From Impatiens glandulifera (lineage: Eukaryota; Streptophyta; Magnoliopsida; Ericales; Balsaminaceae), in contig NC_061867.1 in NCBI RefSeq assembly GCF_907164915.1, forward strand, positions 35,275,751-35,339,750: DNA of 64,000 nt. The letters are read 5' to 3'. Every line of letters starts with the position of its first letter. Position 1 is the stretch's first letter. Below the pieces are notes generated by a model, which was given only the letters and a program-made list of their open reading frames with translations, ran no database searches and was not told the origin of the DNA. The position numbers were made by a program, and so were the translations under genes. Shown piece by piece: positions 1 to 9,399 of this stretch.

Positions 1-660
1 TAACTCCTTCAGATTAGTCTGAGGTAAAACCGAAATTAGACGTGACAGTCTAACTCAGTGGAGTTAGACGTGCCGGTCTAATGGTTATTTTATAATTAGA
101 CGGGTAGTCTAATTAGTGAAAGTTAGACGTAAATCTAACTCCTTCAGACAAGTCTGAGGTAGAACCAGAATTAGACGTGTCAGTCTAACTCGGTGGAGTT
201 AGACGTGCCGGTCTAATGGTTATTTTATAATTAGACGGGTAGTCTAATTAGTAAAAGTTAGATGGAGTCTAACTCCTTCAGACAAGTCTGAGGTAGAACC
301 GGAATTAGACGTGGCAGTCTAACTTAGTGGAGTTAGACGTGCCGGTCTAATGGTTATTTTATAATTAGACGGGTAGTCTAATTAGTGAAATTTAGACGTG
401 AGTCTAACTCCTTCAGACAAGTCTGAGGTAGAACCAGAATTAGATGTGGCAGTCTAACTCAGTGGAGTTAGACGTGCCGGTCTAATGGTTATTTTATAAT
501 TAGACGGGTAGTCTAATTAGTGAAAGTTAGACGTGAGTCTAACTCCTTCAGACAAGTCTGAGGTAGAACCGGAATTAGACGTGTAGTCTAACTCAGTGGA
601 GTTAGATGTACCCGTCTAATGGTTATTGTAATTAGACGCGAGTCTAATTCTATTTAGACC
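1..660. repeat. 135-bp tandem array of TTAGAC/GTCTAA palindromes
   Basis: About five copies of a 135-bp unit; GTCTGAGGTA recurs at 17, 152, 286, 421 and 556. Each unit contains a run of short inverted repeats with 2-6 bp loops: TTAGAC-GTGGCA-GTCTAA, TTAGAC-GTGCCG-GTCTAA, TTAGAC-GGGTA-GTCTAA, TTAGAC-GTGA-GTCTAA and CAGAC-AA-GTCTG. One unit is therefore a chain of five potential hairpins. The same unit occurs as a single or double copy at the downstream edge of the arrays in LTR-A copies 2 and 3, so this array looks like an independent expansion of that edge unit. Confidence 0.85.
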
Positions 661-1617
661 AGGCAGTCTAATAGACGTTTTTCATTAGAAGGAGTTGACT
701 TATTTCATTAGACTGATTTTCTCAAATCCGTCTAACTGAAATACGTCTAATGCTCTGTTTAAGCAGTACACTTGAATCTAGCATTTCTCCTACCCACGTG
801 TTATAGTTGTACCCTACTCCTGCTCCACTTTCCTGTGAAGATTAATACAACAACTATATGCATCCAATCAAGGAATGCCACGTAAGAGAATTTTCCTCAC
901 ATTACTCATTTTCAGGTACATCCCTGATGGAATATTCGGTGCACTACCAGTTTGGTACGGCCACGATCCTTGTGCTCAGATCCTGCTGTGTACAATGAAG
1001 GCTTTCCAATGGAAGAGTGCCACGTATCACTCTTGAAGATTCGACCATTAGTCCCTGCTCAGTATTTAATCAATCTTAAGGACAACGGACAATGTGCCTC
1101 AACCAATCTTACAAACAAGCAATCTGATTTTGTAGAGAGAGACTACTCAATCATCTTGCTTACTAAACTTATTCTGTGAATCTTCTTTCTAATTGTACTG
1201 TGTGTGAATCGAGAGAGCTAGAATCAAAACACCATTAGCTGAGTGATATTCTTCATTTTGTAATTGTACAGAAAGTGTTCTATTCAATAGTGAGCTAAGT
1301 GTGTGTAAACTGTATTTGATTCTCATCATATTATAGTGAATCCTTCCGGTGGTTGGAAGAAGGGGTGACGTAGGAGAGTTTCTCCGAACATCCATAAACA
1401 AACTGTTGTGTTCTTCATTTCTGTCATCTTTTCATATTTCATCTTGTGCTTCAAACCCAAGTAAACAATTCCGCCTTGAATCTGTTTCAAGTGTTTACAC
1501 AAGTTTGCGTAGAATAGAAAGAGATATTAATCCCTAACAGGATTTCTATCAAACTGTTTTTCATAAGTCATCATCATTATCCAGACCCCGTCTCTATTGA
1601 TAAAGCCGATCCTATCA
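1..1617 (+). mobile_element. LTR-A copy 1 (long LTR of a copia-type element, cut by window start)
   Basis: The 3' portion of a long terminal repeat, recognised by similarity to the two LTR-A copies at 3367 and 7377. They share the promoter block (GGTACGGCCACGATC..., about 950-1080), the U5-like stretch near 1330-1540 (GGTTGGAAGAAGGGGTGACG) and the terminus GATCCTATCA at 1608-1617. Instead of the 28-bp array of the other copies, its upstream half is a 135-bp palindrome-rich array. The flank at 1618 begins GAATGATAG, the same unit-X sequence that follows the other two LTRs, but lacks the TACTAAGT seen there, so the target duplication was lost by a small deletion. The 5' end lies outside the window. 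There is no coding capacity. Confidence 0.75.
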
Positions 1618-2091
1618 GAATGATAGTTAGGAAATGGGTAAAGGTTTTTCACCATTTATTGGTTTTTCATATAATGTTTGTTTTTATTTAACGAATTTAA
1701 TTAATTTTTGTTTTTGCTTGAGACATTTTGGTATTATTACCATCATCATCATTATTTTTATGTTGCATGTAATTTTATTTCTTACTTTTGAAGTGATAAA
1801 ACCGAAGGTCGAGCTCAATTACATTCACTCTCTCTTAGAGTTGCAAGTAAATACTGGTAGGTCATGTTTTTTTTTAAAAAATAGACTTTTATATAACTTT
1901 TTAACCAATTATCAATTTATCTCTTCAAATGAGCTAAGTTGTCAAAACCGAGTAGAATCGGGTGAGTCGATAGCGGGTCAAAGGAATAACCACAAAATAC
2001 ATTTATGAGGATGTTTTCTAACGGGGAGATAGAAAAATAATATTTTATTAAGTAATGATTGTATGAAGCAATAATCCAATTTCACAAAGAT

Positions 2092-2165
2092 GGTCTTGTA
2101 GCTTAGTAGGGTAAATCGTAAATTGTATGAGTCAAAGGTCGAAAGTTTGAGCCTCACCTAGACCA
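2092..2165 (+). pseudogene. Degenerate tRNA-like sequence, left arm of X1
   Basis: Begins GGTCTTGTAGCTTAG and ends GAGCCTCACCTAGACCA, the same acceptor and T-arm sequences as the better-preserved copy at 2770-2843 on the other strand. The D-arm (GTAGGGTAAATC) and anticodon arm are decayed. It forms the left half of an inverted pair of tRNA-like sequences in unit X. Confidence 0.6.
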
Positions 2166-2769
2166 TTTATTTTTTGTCTACTTAAAATATGTTTGTGCAA
2201 ATTCTATTATCTATTTATTAATGGCATGTTGATTTCGGTAGTTAAAATTTGTCTAGTAGCGACGAAATTAACTACGGTAGAAATATCTAGTAGGTAATTA
2301 TCAATAAACTTCAATTGTAATATAACAATATTGACAATATTATAAAACCATCGCCATTGAACTTACACCAAGAATTAATATATTTTCTATTAAAGAGATA
2401 ACAAAGAAATATATTTTTAATGTGAAATCTTTGTATTCGTGACTTTGGAAACTTCAATTAAAATGACTCTTTTAAACATATCATCTATTAAATAGTGATG
2501 GTATTATAACTTAATTGGTTAGAGTGTTGAAGAATGAGCGACTGGTTAATAATTATTACAATTGTAATTTTATTGATAATTAGCTACTATAAAATTGTTT
2601 TGTCGCTAAATTCGTCATTGTTGAACCAATTTTTACTTGTCAAATCAACATGCTATTAAAAATAGACAATCAAAAATGCACATAAATATTATAAATAAGT
2701 GCAACAAAATAGACAATGAAATATGCACAAAAATATTGTAGGTAAAGAAGAAAGCTCAACAAAAATTAT

Positions 2770-2843
2770 TGGTCTAGGTGAGGCTCGAACTCACGACCTT
2801 CGGCTCATAAGACCAACGCTCTAACCAACTGAGCTACAAGACC
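2770..2843 (-). tRNA. tRNA-like sequence, anticodon loop reads UAU (right arm of X1)
   Basis: Read on the minus strand this 74-nt sequence folds as a near-complete cloverleaf. The acceptor is GGTCTTG/CTAGACC with one T-T mismatch, the D-arm is AGCTCAGTTGGTTAGAGC, and the anticodon stem TTGGT/GCCGA encloses the loop CTTATGA. The T-arm is GTGAG-TTCGAGC-CTCAC with discriminator A. The canonical anticodon position reads UAU (isoleucine by code), but the body does not match plant tRNA-Ile(UAU) as I know it, so its identity is uncertain. It lies inside repeated unit X, paired with an inverted decayed copy at 2092. It is more likely part of a mobile repeat than a functional gene. Confidence 0.45.
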
Positions 2844-3529
2844 ATCTCTATGTAGTAAAAGATATGTATCAAATATTCAGGTTATTACCTAAGCATGTAT
2901 ACAAAAAATTATCAATAAAATATATCTTGTACATGTATTTTGCAAGAATGTTGTTATCGTTACGCTATCGATTCCTCAAAACACGTCATCGCTACGAACG
3001 GTAATGCAAAGTAGAAGATGCACGGCCTAGGTTGTATCTTTCTTCTTTTCTTTAGTATTTTAAATGTAGGGTTACAAAATTGGTGCCTACTTGATGAGGT
3101 CATCTTCTCCAAACTCTGTCCAAGAGAGGCATTCTATAAACACTATATTTTAATACCCCGAAATTAAAATGAGTGTAATTAATTCTGTAATTCAAACGAT
3201 ATTTTTAAAAATAGTTAGATTTGGGAAACCTAACACGTTCAAATTGAAAGGTTCGGAAAATCTTTAATTTTGAATGTAATATTGATGTTAGTAATTTTGA
3301 TCACCCTCATCAATCTACTTATCCTATCTTTATTTGAAATGAGGACTAAGTAATGGACAAATACTATGTTGGATCAAAGTATTTTGACTAATCGAAATTT
3401 TGATGATGAGTTTGTGTAAAACTTAAACTAAGCCGTCTAATTATTTTTTGATGTAGGTGTATCGAAAACATTCTAAATTAGACTAAGTCTAAATAAGATT
3501 CATTAGACTTACTGGTTATTAGACGCATT

Positions 3530-4260
3530 AAGTTAGACGTGCAGACTAACGAATACACAGTTAGACATGCAGTCTAATAGATGCATAGTTAGACGTGTAG
3601 TCTAACAGATGTGTAGTTAGACGTGCAGTTTAACAGATGTGTAGTTAGACGTGCAGTCTAACAGATGCGTAGTTAGACGTGTAGTCTAATAGATGCTTAG
3701 TTAGACGTGCAGTCTAACAGAGGCGCAGATAGACGTGCAGTCTAACGGATACGCAGTTAGACATGTAGTCTAACAGATGCGTAGTTAGACGTGCAGTCTA
3801 ACAGAGGCGCAGATAGACGTGCAGTCTAACGGATACGCAGTTAGACGTGTAGTCGAACAGGCGTAGTTAGATGTGTAGTCTAACGGATACGAAGTTAGAT
3901 GTACAGTCTAATAGATACGTAGTTAGACATGCAGTCTAACAGGCGTAGTTCAACGTGTCGTCTAACAGATACGCAGTTAGACATGCAGTCTAACAGGCAT
4001 AGTTAGACGTGCATTCTAACGGATATGTAGTTAGACGTGCAGTCTAACAGATGCGTAGTTAGACGTACAGTCTAACAAACGTAGTTAGACGTGTAGTCTA
4101 ATAGATATGTACTTAGACATGCAGTCTAACATGCGTAGTTAGACGTGCAGTCTAACAGATATGTACTTAGACGTGCAGTCTAACAGATACGTAGTTAGAC
4201 GTGCAGTCTAACAGACGTAGTTAGACGTGTAGTCTAACAGATGAGAGTTAGACGTGCAGT
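3530..4260. repeat. 28-bp palindromic minisatellite in LTR-A copy 2
   Basis: Roughly 25-28 head-to-tail copies of a unit of 25-28 bp whose core is GTTAGAC-GTGCA-GTCTAAC, a 7-bp perfect inverted repeat around a 5-bp loop. The loop and spacer vary (GTGTA, GTACA; AGATGCGTA, AGGCGTA, GGATACGCA) while most arms are kept. At the downstream edge (4240-4480) the array passes into the 135-bp type of unit seen in LTR-A copy 1. Confidence 0.9.
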
Positions 4261-4755
4261 CTAACTCATTCAGATTAGTCTTAAGCGAACCGTAGTTAGA
4301 CGTGTCGTATAATAGATGAAAGTTAGACGTGCAGTCTAACTCCTTCAGATTGTTCTGAAGGGAACCGTAATTAGACGTGTCGTCCAATTCCATTAGACCT
4401 AGTGGTCTAATGGATCCTGCTATTAGACGGGGGCATCTAACTTTATTAGACTTGTCAGTCTAATTGAAGCACGTCTAATGCCAAGCTTGAGTAGTTGCTT
4501 GAAGTTAGCATCCGTCTACCCATGATCAACTAGTCGTACGCTACTCCTACTCCACTATTCCGTGCAGATCAATACGACAACCAGTTACAACCAATGAATT
4601 AATGCCACGTAAGCAAATATTCTTCCCACTACTTGTTTTTTGCAGGAAAATCCTAGAACAATATTCGGCGCACTACTAGATTGGTACGGCCACGATCATG
4701 GTGCTTAGAGTATGTTGTACATGTGTACTATGGAGGCTCTCCAATGGGTATTCGC

Positions 4756-4805
4756 CACGTGTCATTATAGAAGATTCGACTGTTGGTACCTGCTCCCTAT
4801 TTAAA
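4756..4805 (+). promoter_or_regulatory. LTR-A promoter: G-box CACGTG plus TATTTAAA
   Basis: CACGTG at 4756-4761 is followed by AGATTCGAC and the TATA-like TATTTAAA at 4798-4805, then CTCAAGGACAACGG. The order and spacing recur in LTR-A copies 1 and 3 and, with a different TATA (TATAAAAA), in LTR-B at 57801-57850. Transcription would therefore start near 4830, downstream of the palindromic array. Confidence 0.6.
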
Positions 4806-5357
4806 GATCCTCAAGGACAACGGATGAATTACGGAATTCATAAACAGATACACGACTAAGAAATACACGCGAACATTCAAGAAGATACACGAAAAAATGA
4901 ACTAGTTGTTGTGTTGCTTTTACTGTGTGTACATCAAGAGAGAGAGAGAGAGAATCAAAGTATTGTCTAGATGAGTGATATTCTTCAATATACTGTAAGT
5001 TGAAAAGAGTCTGTTCTGGTCAATAGGGAGTTAGACGTGCAACTGTATTTGATTATAAGAAAAGTATACTGAATCCTTCCGGTGGTTGGAAAAAGGGGTG
5101 ACGTAGGAGAGTTTTGATCTGAACATCCATAAATAGCTCTTTGTGTCATTTACATTCTATCATCTTCTCCTTGTTTAGTTTTTAGCTTCAAACCCCAAGC
5201 AAACATTTCTGCACTTGAATCGTTCAAGAGTTTGCAAGGGTTTATGAAGAATAGAAATTAATTTAAATCCCTAACAGGATTTCTATCAAACCGTTTTTGT
5301 ACGAATTTATCATCAATAGCTAGACCCTTGTCTCTATTGGTGCCACTGATCCTAACA

Positions 5358-5592
5358 TACTAAGTGAATGATAGTTATGGAATGGGTAAAGATTTTTCAC
5401 CATTGATTGGTTTTTCATATAATGTTTATTTTTATTTAACGAATTTAATATATTTTTGTTTCTGCTTGAGTCATTTTGGTATTATTACCATCATCCTCAT
5501 TATTTTTATGTTGCCTGTAATTTTATTTCTTACTTTTGAAGTGATAAACCCGAAGGTCGAGCTCAATTACATCAACTTTCTCTTAGGAGAAA
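5358..5592. repeat. Unit X, copy 2 (5' fragment only)
   Basis: Starts TACTAAGTGAATGATAG directly after the solo LTR and follows the X consensus up to CTCTCTTAGGA. It then switches abruptly to retrotransposon internal sequence (GAAAGGAGCTGG). The remaining X and the 5' part of the next element have been deleted between these points. Confidence 0.75.
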
Positions 5593-6410
5593 GGAGCTGG
5601 TTGAAGCAAATTTGAGAGGTCGAACTCTTTTTTTGATCCTTCAAGCCAGAAGAGCCAATTTCAATCACGTTGAGAAGAATGCTAAGGCAGAGGAGAAGGC
5701 TTTGAAAAGACTAGATGAAATCATGCAACACTACATTCTACCGTTCTCAAGTACGTTCATGGAGCAAATTGCTCGAGGTTAGTCCTTTTGAAAGTTCCTC
5801 AGATGAAGATAAACTTATGGATCTGTCCGATGATCGTGATTTTTCTCTTCCGGGAGATGAGCAAGTTGCTGCTCTACTTATAGAATTAGGAAATATTTCA
5901 GCTGAAGAAAAACGTCTAATGGCTCAACCCATAATTGAGAAAATTGTGGAACCAGTTCAACCTGGTCCTATTATTGGAGAAGAAGAAGTCAATTTGGAAC
6001 CTTTTCAAACTCTTATTACCCAAGAAGAAGAAGCTCTAGAGTCCCATGTTCTCGAATCAGAGGCATCTCCAGAAAAGGAGGTTGAAGCCAATCAGCCCAA
6101 TGAAGCTCGATCTGAGGGGGAACCCTCAAAAGAAAAAGAATCAGCGAAGAGTTCCTCATCTGAGGGGGAACAAGATAAAAATGATGCATCTTCAGAAAAG
6201 CTTCCTCTATCTCAATGTTTCATTCCCAATTCTCCCAAGCCTCGACCATTTCCGGATATCACTACTGCGAATGTTCATGATGATTTTGTTAACCTTCCTC
6301 ATCATTCAGATGGTTCGTCCGATAAGATTCACAAGGTATGTGAAGATATTTTGGGTGATGAAGAAGAGAGAAAGTCTGGAAGTGATTTAGAGAATGATGA
6401 ACCAGAGTAG
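5593..6410 (+). pseudogene. LTR-A internal region: accessory (env-like or gag-like) ORF, N-terminal part, frameshifted
   Basis: From 5593 an open frame encodes a charged helical stretch (KELVEANL..., KAEEKALKRLDEI) and stops near 5780. A second frame, open from 5715 to 6410, continues with an acidic, Glu/Ser-rich segment (SFESSSDEDKLMDLSDD-like, EEEEALES, SEGEQDKNDASS) typical of a disordered region. The product has no RT, protease or integrase motif. It resembles the long low-complexity ORFs of unknown function carried by plant copia elements with very long LTRs, in some of which (Sirevirus type) an extra env-like ORF lies before the 3' LTR. The frame change and the missing 5' end make it non-functional. 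The assignment is inference from composition and position. Confidence 0.45.
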
Positions 6411-6469
6411 TCCCTGCAAGTCACACTCACTTCAGTCCCATTCGGACCGCTCCAGCAGATTCTCAAGAG

Positions 6470-7235
6470 ATGTCATCAAATGAAGGGTCATCTGCTGGTG
6501 GTGCAAAGCTTATGAAGTCAATAACGGCAATGATGGGTACACTTCAGAAGAATGTGGCTGAAATGCAATCCAACATGATGAAGATTATGAAGACTCAGAA
6601 GTCAAACAAGAAGGAATTTACCTCTCTTCTTAAAACTCATAATGAAATGGAGCAAAACTTGAAGAGGAACACATACGAGATCAATACCCTCAATAAGACT
6701 TACACAAAATTTGAAAAGAACTTCTTTAAGCGGCAATCTGACTTGCTTGACTATGAAAGGGAAAACGCCATTAAACTTCATAATGAGGACATGGATGGAA
6801 TTAGTATGATTCAAAATCAAATGGTCGAGATACAAGGTCATATGAGTAGAGCTGATGTTGAGCGATTGGAACAAGTTGATACCTTTGCAAGGAAAATTCA
6901 GGCCGCTGAAGATGCTCAAGATGGTGCTGATAAAGAGAAGAACCTCATTTCCCAAGGCGATGATTATGTTAAAAAGGGGGATTGTTTCAACAAGCACCAG
7001 ATCAGAGAGAAAGCAAACTGGTGATGAAAGCGATAGGCCAATCAATAGAGCCAGAGGTCGCAGCGGTGATCGTGGTAGTAGAAGTGGTGGAGGAGATTGT
7101 GGTGGTAGAAATGGTGGAAGTGGTCGTGGTGGCCGCTCTCTCCCTCCTTTTCAAAACCTTCTGAATGGTGAAGAATTTAGCAGTCAAGGATTCTACTACC
7201 CAATCGACCCACTCTTGAAAAGGGAAGATCAATAA
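6470..7235 (+). pseudogene. LTR-A internal region: coiled-coil ORF with RG/GGR-rich tail, frameshifted
   Basis: The open frame 6470-7024 encodes about 184 residues rich in Lys, Glu, Met and Asn with heptad-like spacing (a long coiled coil, about residues 15-160). Past the stop at 7022, the frame that is open from 6855 to 7235 carries the natural-looking C-terminus: a Gly/Arg-rich tail (GRSGDRGSRSGGG, GGRNGGSGRGGRS) and a short end, stop at 7233-7235. A one-step frameshift near 7020 therefore splits one original protein. Coiled coil plus RGG tail suggests nucleic-acid binding, but no domain family is recognisable. It is followed by the polypurine tract and the 3' LTR. Confidence 0.45.
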
Positions 7236-7361
7236 TCTATTTTCTCCTAAACTATCTTTTGTTGGTTTGTGAACTCATCTCTATAATTTGCGAACAAGTA
7301 CTCTTTCTTTAAATTGGATGGATATTTATCTTTTATCTATGCAAAGTTTTAACATCATAAT

Positions 7362-7376
7362 CAAAAAGGGGGAATT
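7362..7376 (+). other. Polypurine tract of the LTR-A element
   Basis: AAAAAGGGGGAATT immediately precedes the LTR start TGTTGGG at 7377, the expected primer site for plus-strand DNA synthesis. Similar G5 tracts lie upstream (AAAAAGGGGGATT near 6972; TGAGGGGGAACC near 6113), so the element may have had several polypurine tracts, as described for Sireviruses. Confidence 0.7.
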
Positions 7377-7559
7377 TGTTGGGTCAAATTATTTTGACTA
7401 AGGGTCAAAGTATTCCGACTATCGAAATTTTGATGATGAGTTTGTATAAAACTTAAACTAAGTCGTCTAATTGTTTTTGGTGCAGGTGTATCGAAAACAT
7501 GCTAAATTAGACCAAGTCTGAATGAGGTTCATTAGACTTATTAACTATTAGACGCATTA

Positions 7560-8320
7560 AGTTAGACATGCAGACTAACGAATACGCAGTTAGACGTGCA
7601 GTCTAACAAATGCGTAGTTAGACGTGCAGTCTAATACATGTGTAGTTAGACATGCAGTCTAACAGATACGTAGTTAGACGTGCAGTCTAACAGAGGCGTA
7701 GTTAGACGTGCATTCTAACGGATACGCAGTTAGACGTGTAGTCTAACAGATGCGTAGTTAGACGTGCAGTCGAACGGGCGTAGTTAGACGTGTAGTCTAA
7801 CGGATATGCAGTTAGATGTGTAGTCTAATAGATACGTAGTTAGACGTGCATTTTAACAAGCATAGTTAGACGTGCAGTCTAACAAGCGTAGTTAGACGTG
7901 CAGTCTAATAGGCGTAGTTAGACATGCAGTCTAAAAGACGTAGTTAGACGTGTAGTCTAATAGATACGCAGTTAGACGTGCAGTCTAACAGATGCGTAGT
8001 TAGACGTACAGTCTAACAGGCGTAGTTAGACGTGCAGTCTAACGGATACGCAGTTAGACGTGCAGTCTAACAGATGCGTAGTTAGACGTGTAGTCTAACT
8101 AGCGTAGTTAGTTAGACGTGCAGTCTAACGGATACATAGTTAGACGTGAAGTATAATAGATACGTAGTTAGACGTGTAGTCTAACAGATACGTAGTTAGA
8201 CGTACAATCTAACAGACGTAGTTGGACGTGCAGTCTAACAGATACGTAGTTGGACGTACAGTCTAACAGATACGTAGTTAGACATGTAGTCTAATAGGCG
8301 TAGTTAGACGTGTAGTCTAA
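7560..8320. repeat. 28-bp palindromic minisatellite in LTR-A copy 3
   Basis: About 27 units of the GTTAGAC-GTGCA-GTCTAAC type, with the same AGATGCGTA/AGGCGTA/GGATACGCA spacers as copy 2 but in a different order. The array has evolved separately since the LTRs were duplicated. The downstream edge (8320-8560) again shows the longer 135-bp type of unit. Confidence 0.9.
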
Positions 8321-8832
8321 TAAATTAGAGTTAGATGTGCAGTCTAACTCCTTCAGATTAGTCTGAAGGGAACTGTAGTTAGACGTGCCGTTTAACAGAT
8401 GAAAGTTAGACGTACAGTCTAACTCCTTCAGATTAGTCTGAAAGGAATTGTAATTAGATGTGTCGTTTAATTCCATTAGACCTGGTGGTCTAATGGATCC
8501 TGCTATTAGACGGGGGCGTCTAACTTCATTAGACTTTGTAGTCTAATTGAAGCACGTATAATGCCAAGCTTGAGCAGTTGCTTGAAGCTAACATCCGTCT
8601 ACCCATGATCAACTAGTTGTACGCTACTCCTACTCCACTATTCCATGCAGACTACAGCCAGTTACAACCAATGAACTAATTCCACGTAAGCAAATATTCT
8701 TCCCACTACTTGTTTCTTGTAGGAAAATCCTAGAAGAATATTTGGCGCACTACCAAATTGGTACGGCCACGATGATGGTGCTCAGAGTCTGTTGTACCTG
8801 TGTACTATGGAGGCTCTCCAATGGGTATTCAC

Positions 8833-8883
8833 CACGTGTCATTATAGAAGATTCGACTGTTGGTACATGCTCCCTATTGAAAG
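8833..8883 (+). promoter_or_regulatory. LTR-A copy 3 promoter block with altered TATA
   Basis: CACGTG at 8833-8838, AGATTCGACTGTTGG, then CTATTGAAAG where copy 2 has CTATTTAAAG, then CTCAAGGACAACG. The substitution disrupts the TATA-like element. Confidence 0.5.
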
Positions 8884-9399
8884 ATCCTCAAGGACAACGA
8901 ATGAATCACGGAATACACAGACAGACACACGACTAAGAAATACACGCGAAAATTCAAGTTGATACACGAAAAAACGAAATAATTGTTGTCTTAATTTTAC
9001 TGTGTGTACATCAAGAGATAGAGAGAGAATCAAAGTATTGTCTAGTTGAGTAATATTCTTCAATATACTGTAAGTTGAATAGAGTCTGTTCTGTTCAACA
9101 ATAAGCTAGCCGTGCAATTGTATTTGATTCAAAGAAAAGTATAGTGAATCATTTTGATGGTTGGAAGAAGGGGTGACGTATGAGAGTTTTACTCCGAACA
9201 TCCATAAACAACTCTTTGTGCATTTACATTCTGCCATCTTTTCCTTCTATAGTTCTTAACTTAAAACCCAAGCAAACGTTTCCGCACTTGAATCGTTCAA
9301 GACTTTGCAAGGGTTTGTAAAGAATAGAAAGTGATTTAAATCCCTAACATGATTTCTATCAAACCGTTTTTGTACTAAGTTGTCATCAATAGCTAGACC

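Larger units (their letters stand above)
1618..3366. repeat. Unit X, copy 1 (foldback repeat with tRNA-like arms)
   Basis: A 1.75 kb sequence found again at 5358-5592 (partial), 10933-13914 (with an insertion) and 13915-15120 (truncated). Its centre is a large imperfect inverted repeat. The left arm (about 1960-2330) and the reverse complement of the right arm (about 2610-3000) align through blocks such as TCGATAGCG, AAAATACAT, ATATTTTATT, a whole tRNA-like sequence, GTCTA...GCATGTTGATTT and AATTATCAATAAA. An open stretch at 1634-2008 reads as a hydrophobic peptide and is partly preserved in X2, but I see no known family. Unit X could be a foldback or Mutator-like non-autonomous element; no clear outer termini were found because the copies abut or are interrupted by LTRs. 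Confidence 0.7.
3367..5357 (+). mobile_element. LTR-A copy 2, solo LTR with TACTA target duplication
   Basis: A 1991-bp sequence starting TGTTGGATCAAAG and ending GATCCTAACA, flanked on both sides by TACTA (3362-3366 and 5358-5362). The right flank continues AGTGAATGATAG, exactly as in the LTR-free X3-X4 junction at 13910-13930. A 5-bp duplication around one LTR without internal sequence defines a solo LTR left by recombination. Parts in order are a 5' region shared with copy 3, a palindromic array (about 3530-4260), a transition region, the promoter block (4690-4830), an R/U5-like part with GA-rich leader, and a 3' end conserved with copies 1 and 3. There are no coding genes; the ORF over the array is a by-product of the repeat. 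Confidence 0.85.

Noticed and set aside
1634..2008. 124-codon hydrophobic ORF in unit X, partly repeated in X2
   Set aside because: Other X copies carry disruptions, the composition is that of T-rich DNA, and no family or splice context supports a protein.
4208..4393. ORF with a repeated ELDCTSN-like peptide on the minus strand (also at 8291-8476)
   Set aside because: It is a translation of the palindromic minisatellite; the frame exists only because of the repeat.
3..4480. CRISPR-like appearance of regular palindromic repeats with short spacers
   Set aside because: Repeats and spacers are both repeated with little variety, they lie in a plant LTR, and there are no cas genes. This is a minisatellite.
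5277..5357. LTR-A 3' end placed at CCCTAACA (5276, 9349)
   Set aside because: Similarity between the LTR copies continues to GATCCTAACA/GATCCTATCA, and only that boundary is followed by the TACTA duplication.
6602..7232. Long minus-strand ORFs opposite the coiled-coil ORF
   Set aside because: They mirror codon composition of the plus-strand ORF and show no domain; the plus strand fits the element orientation, polypurine tract and LTR.
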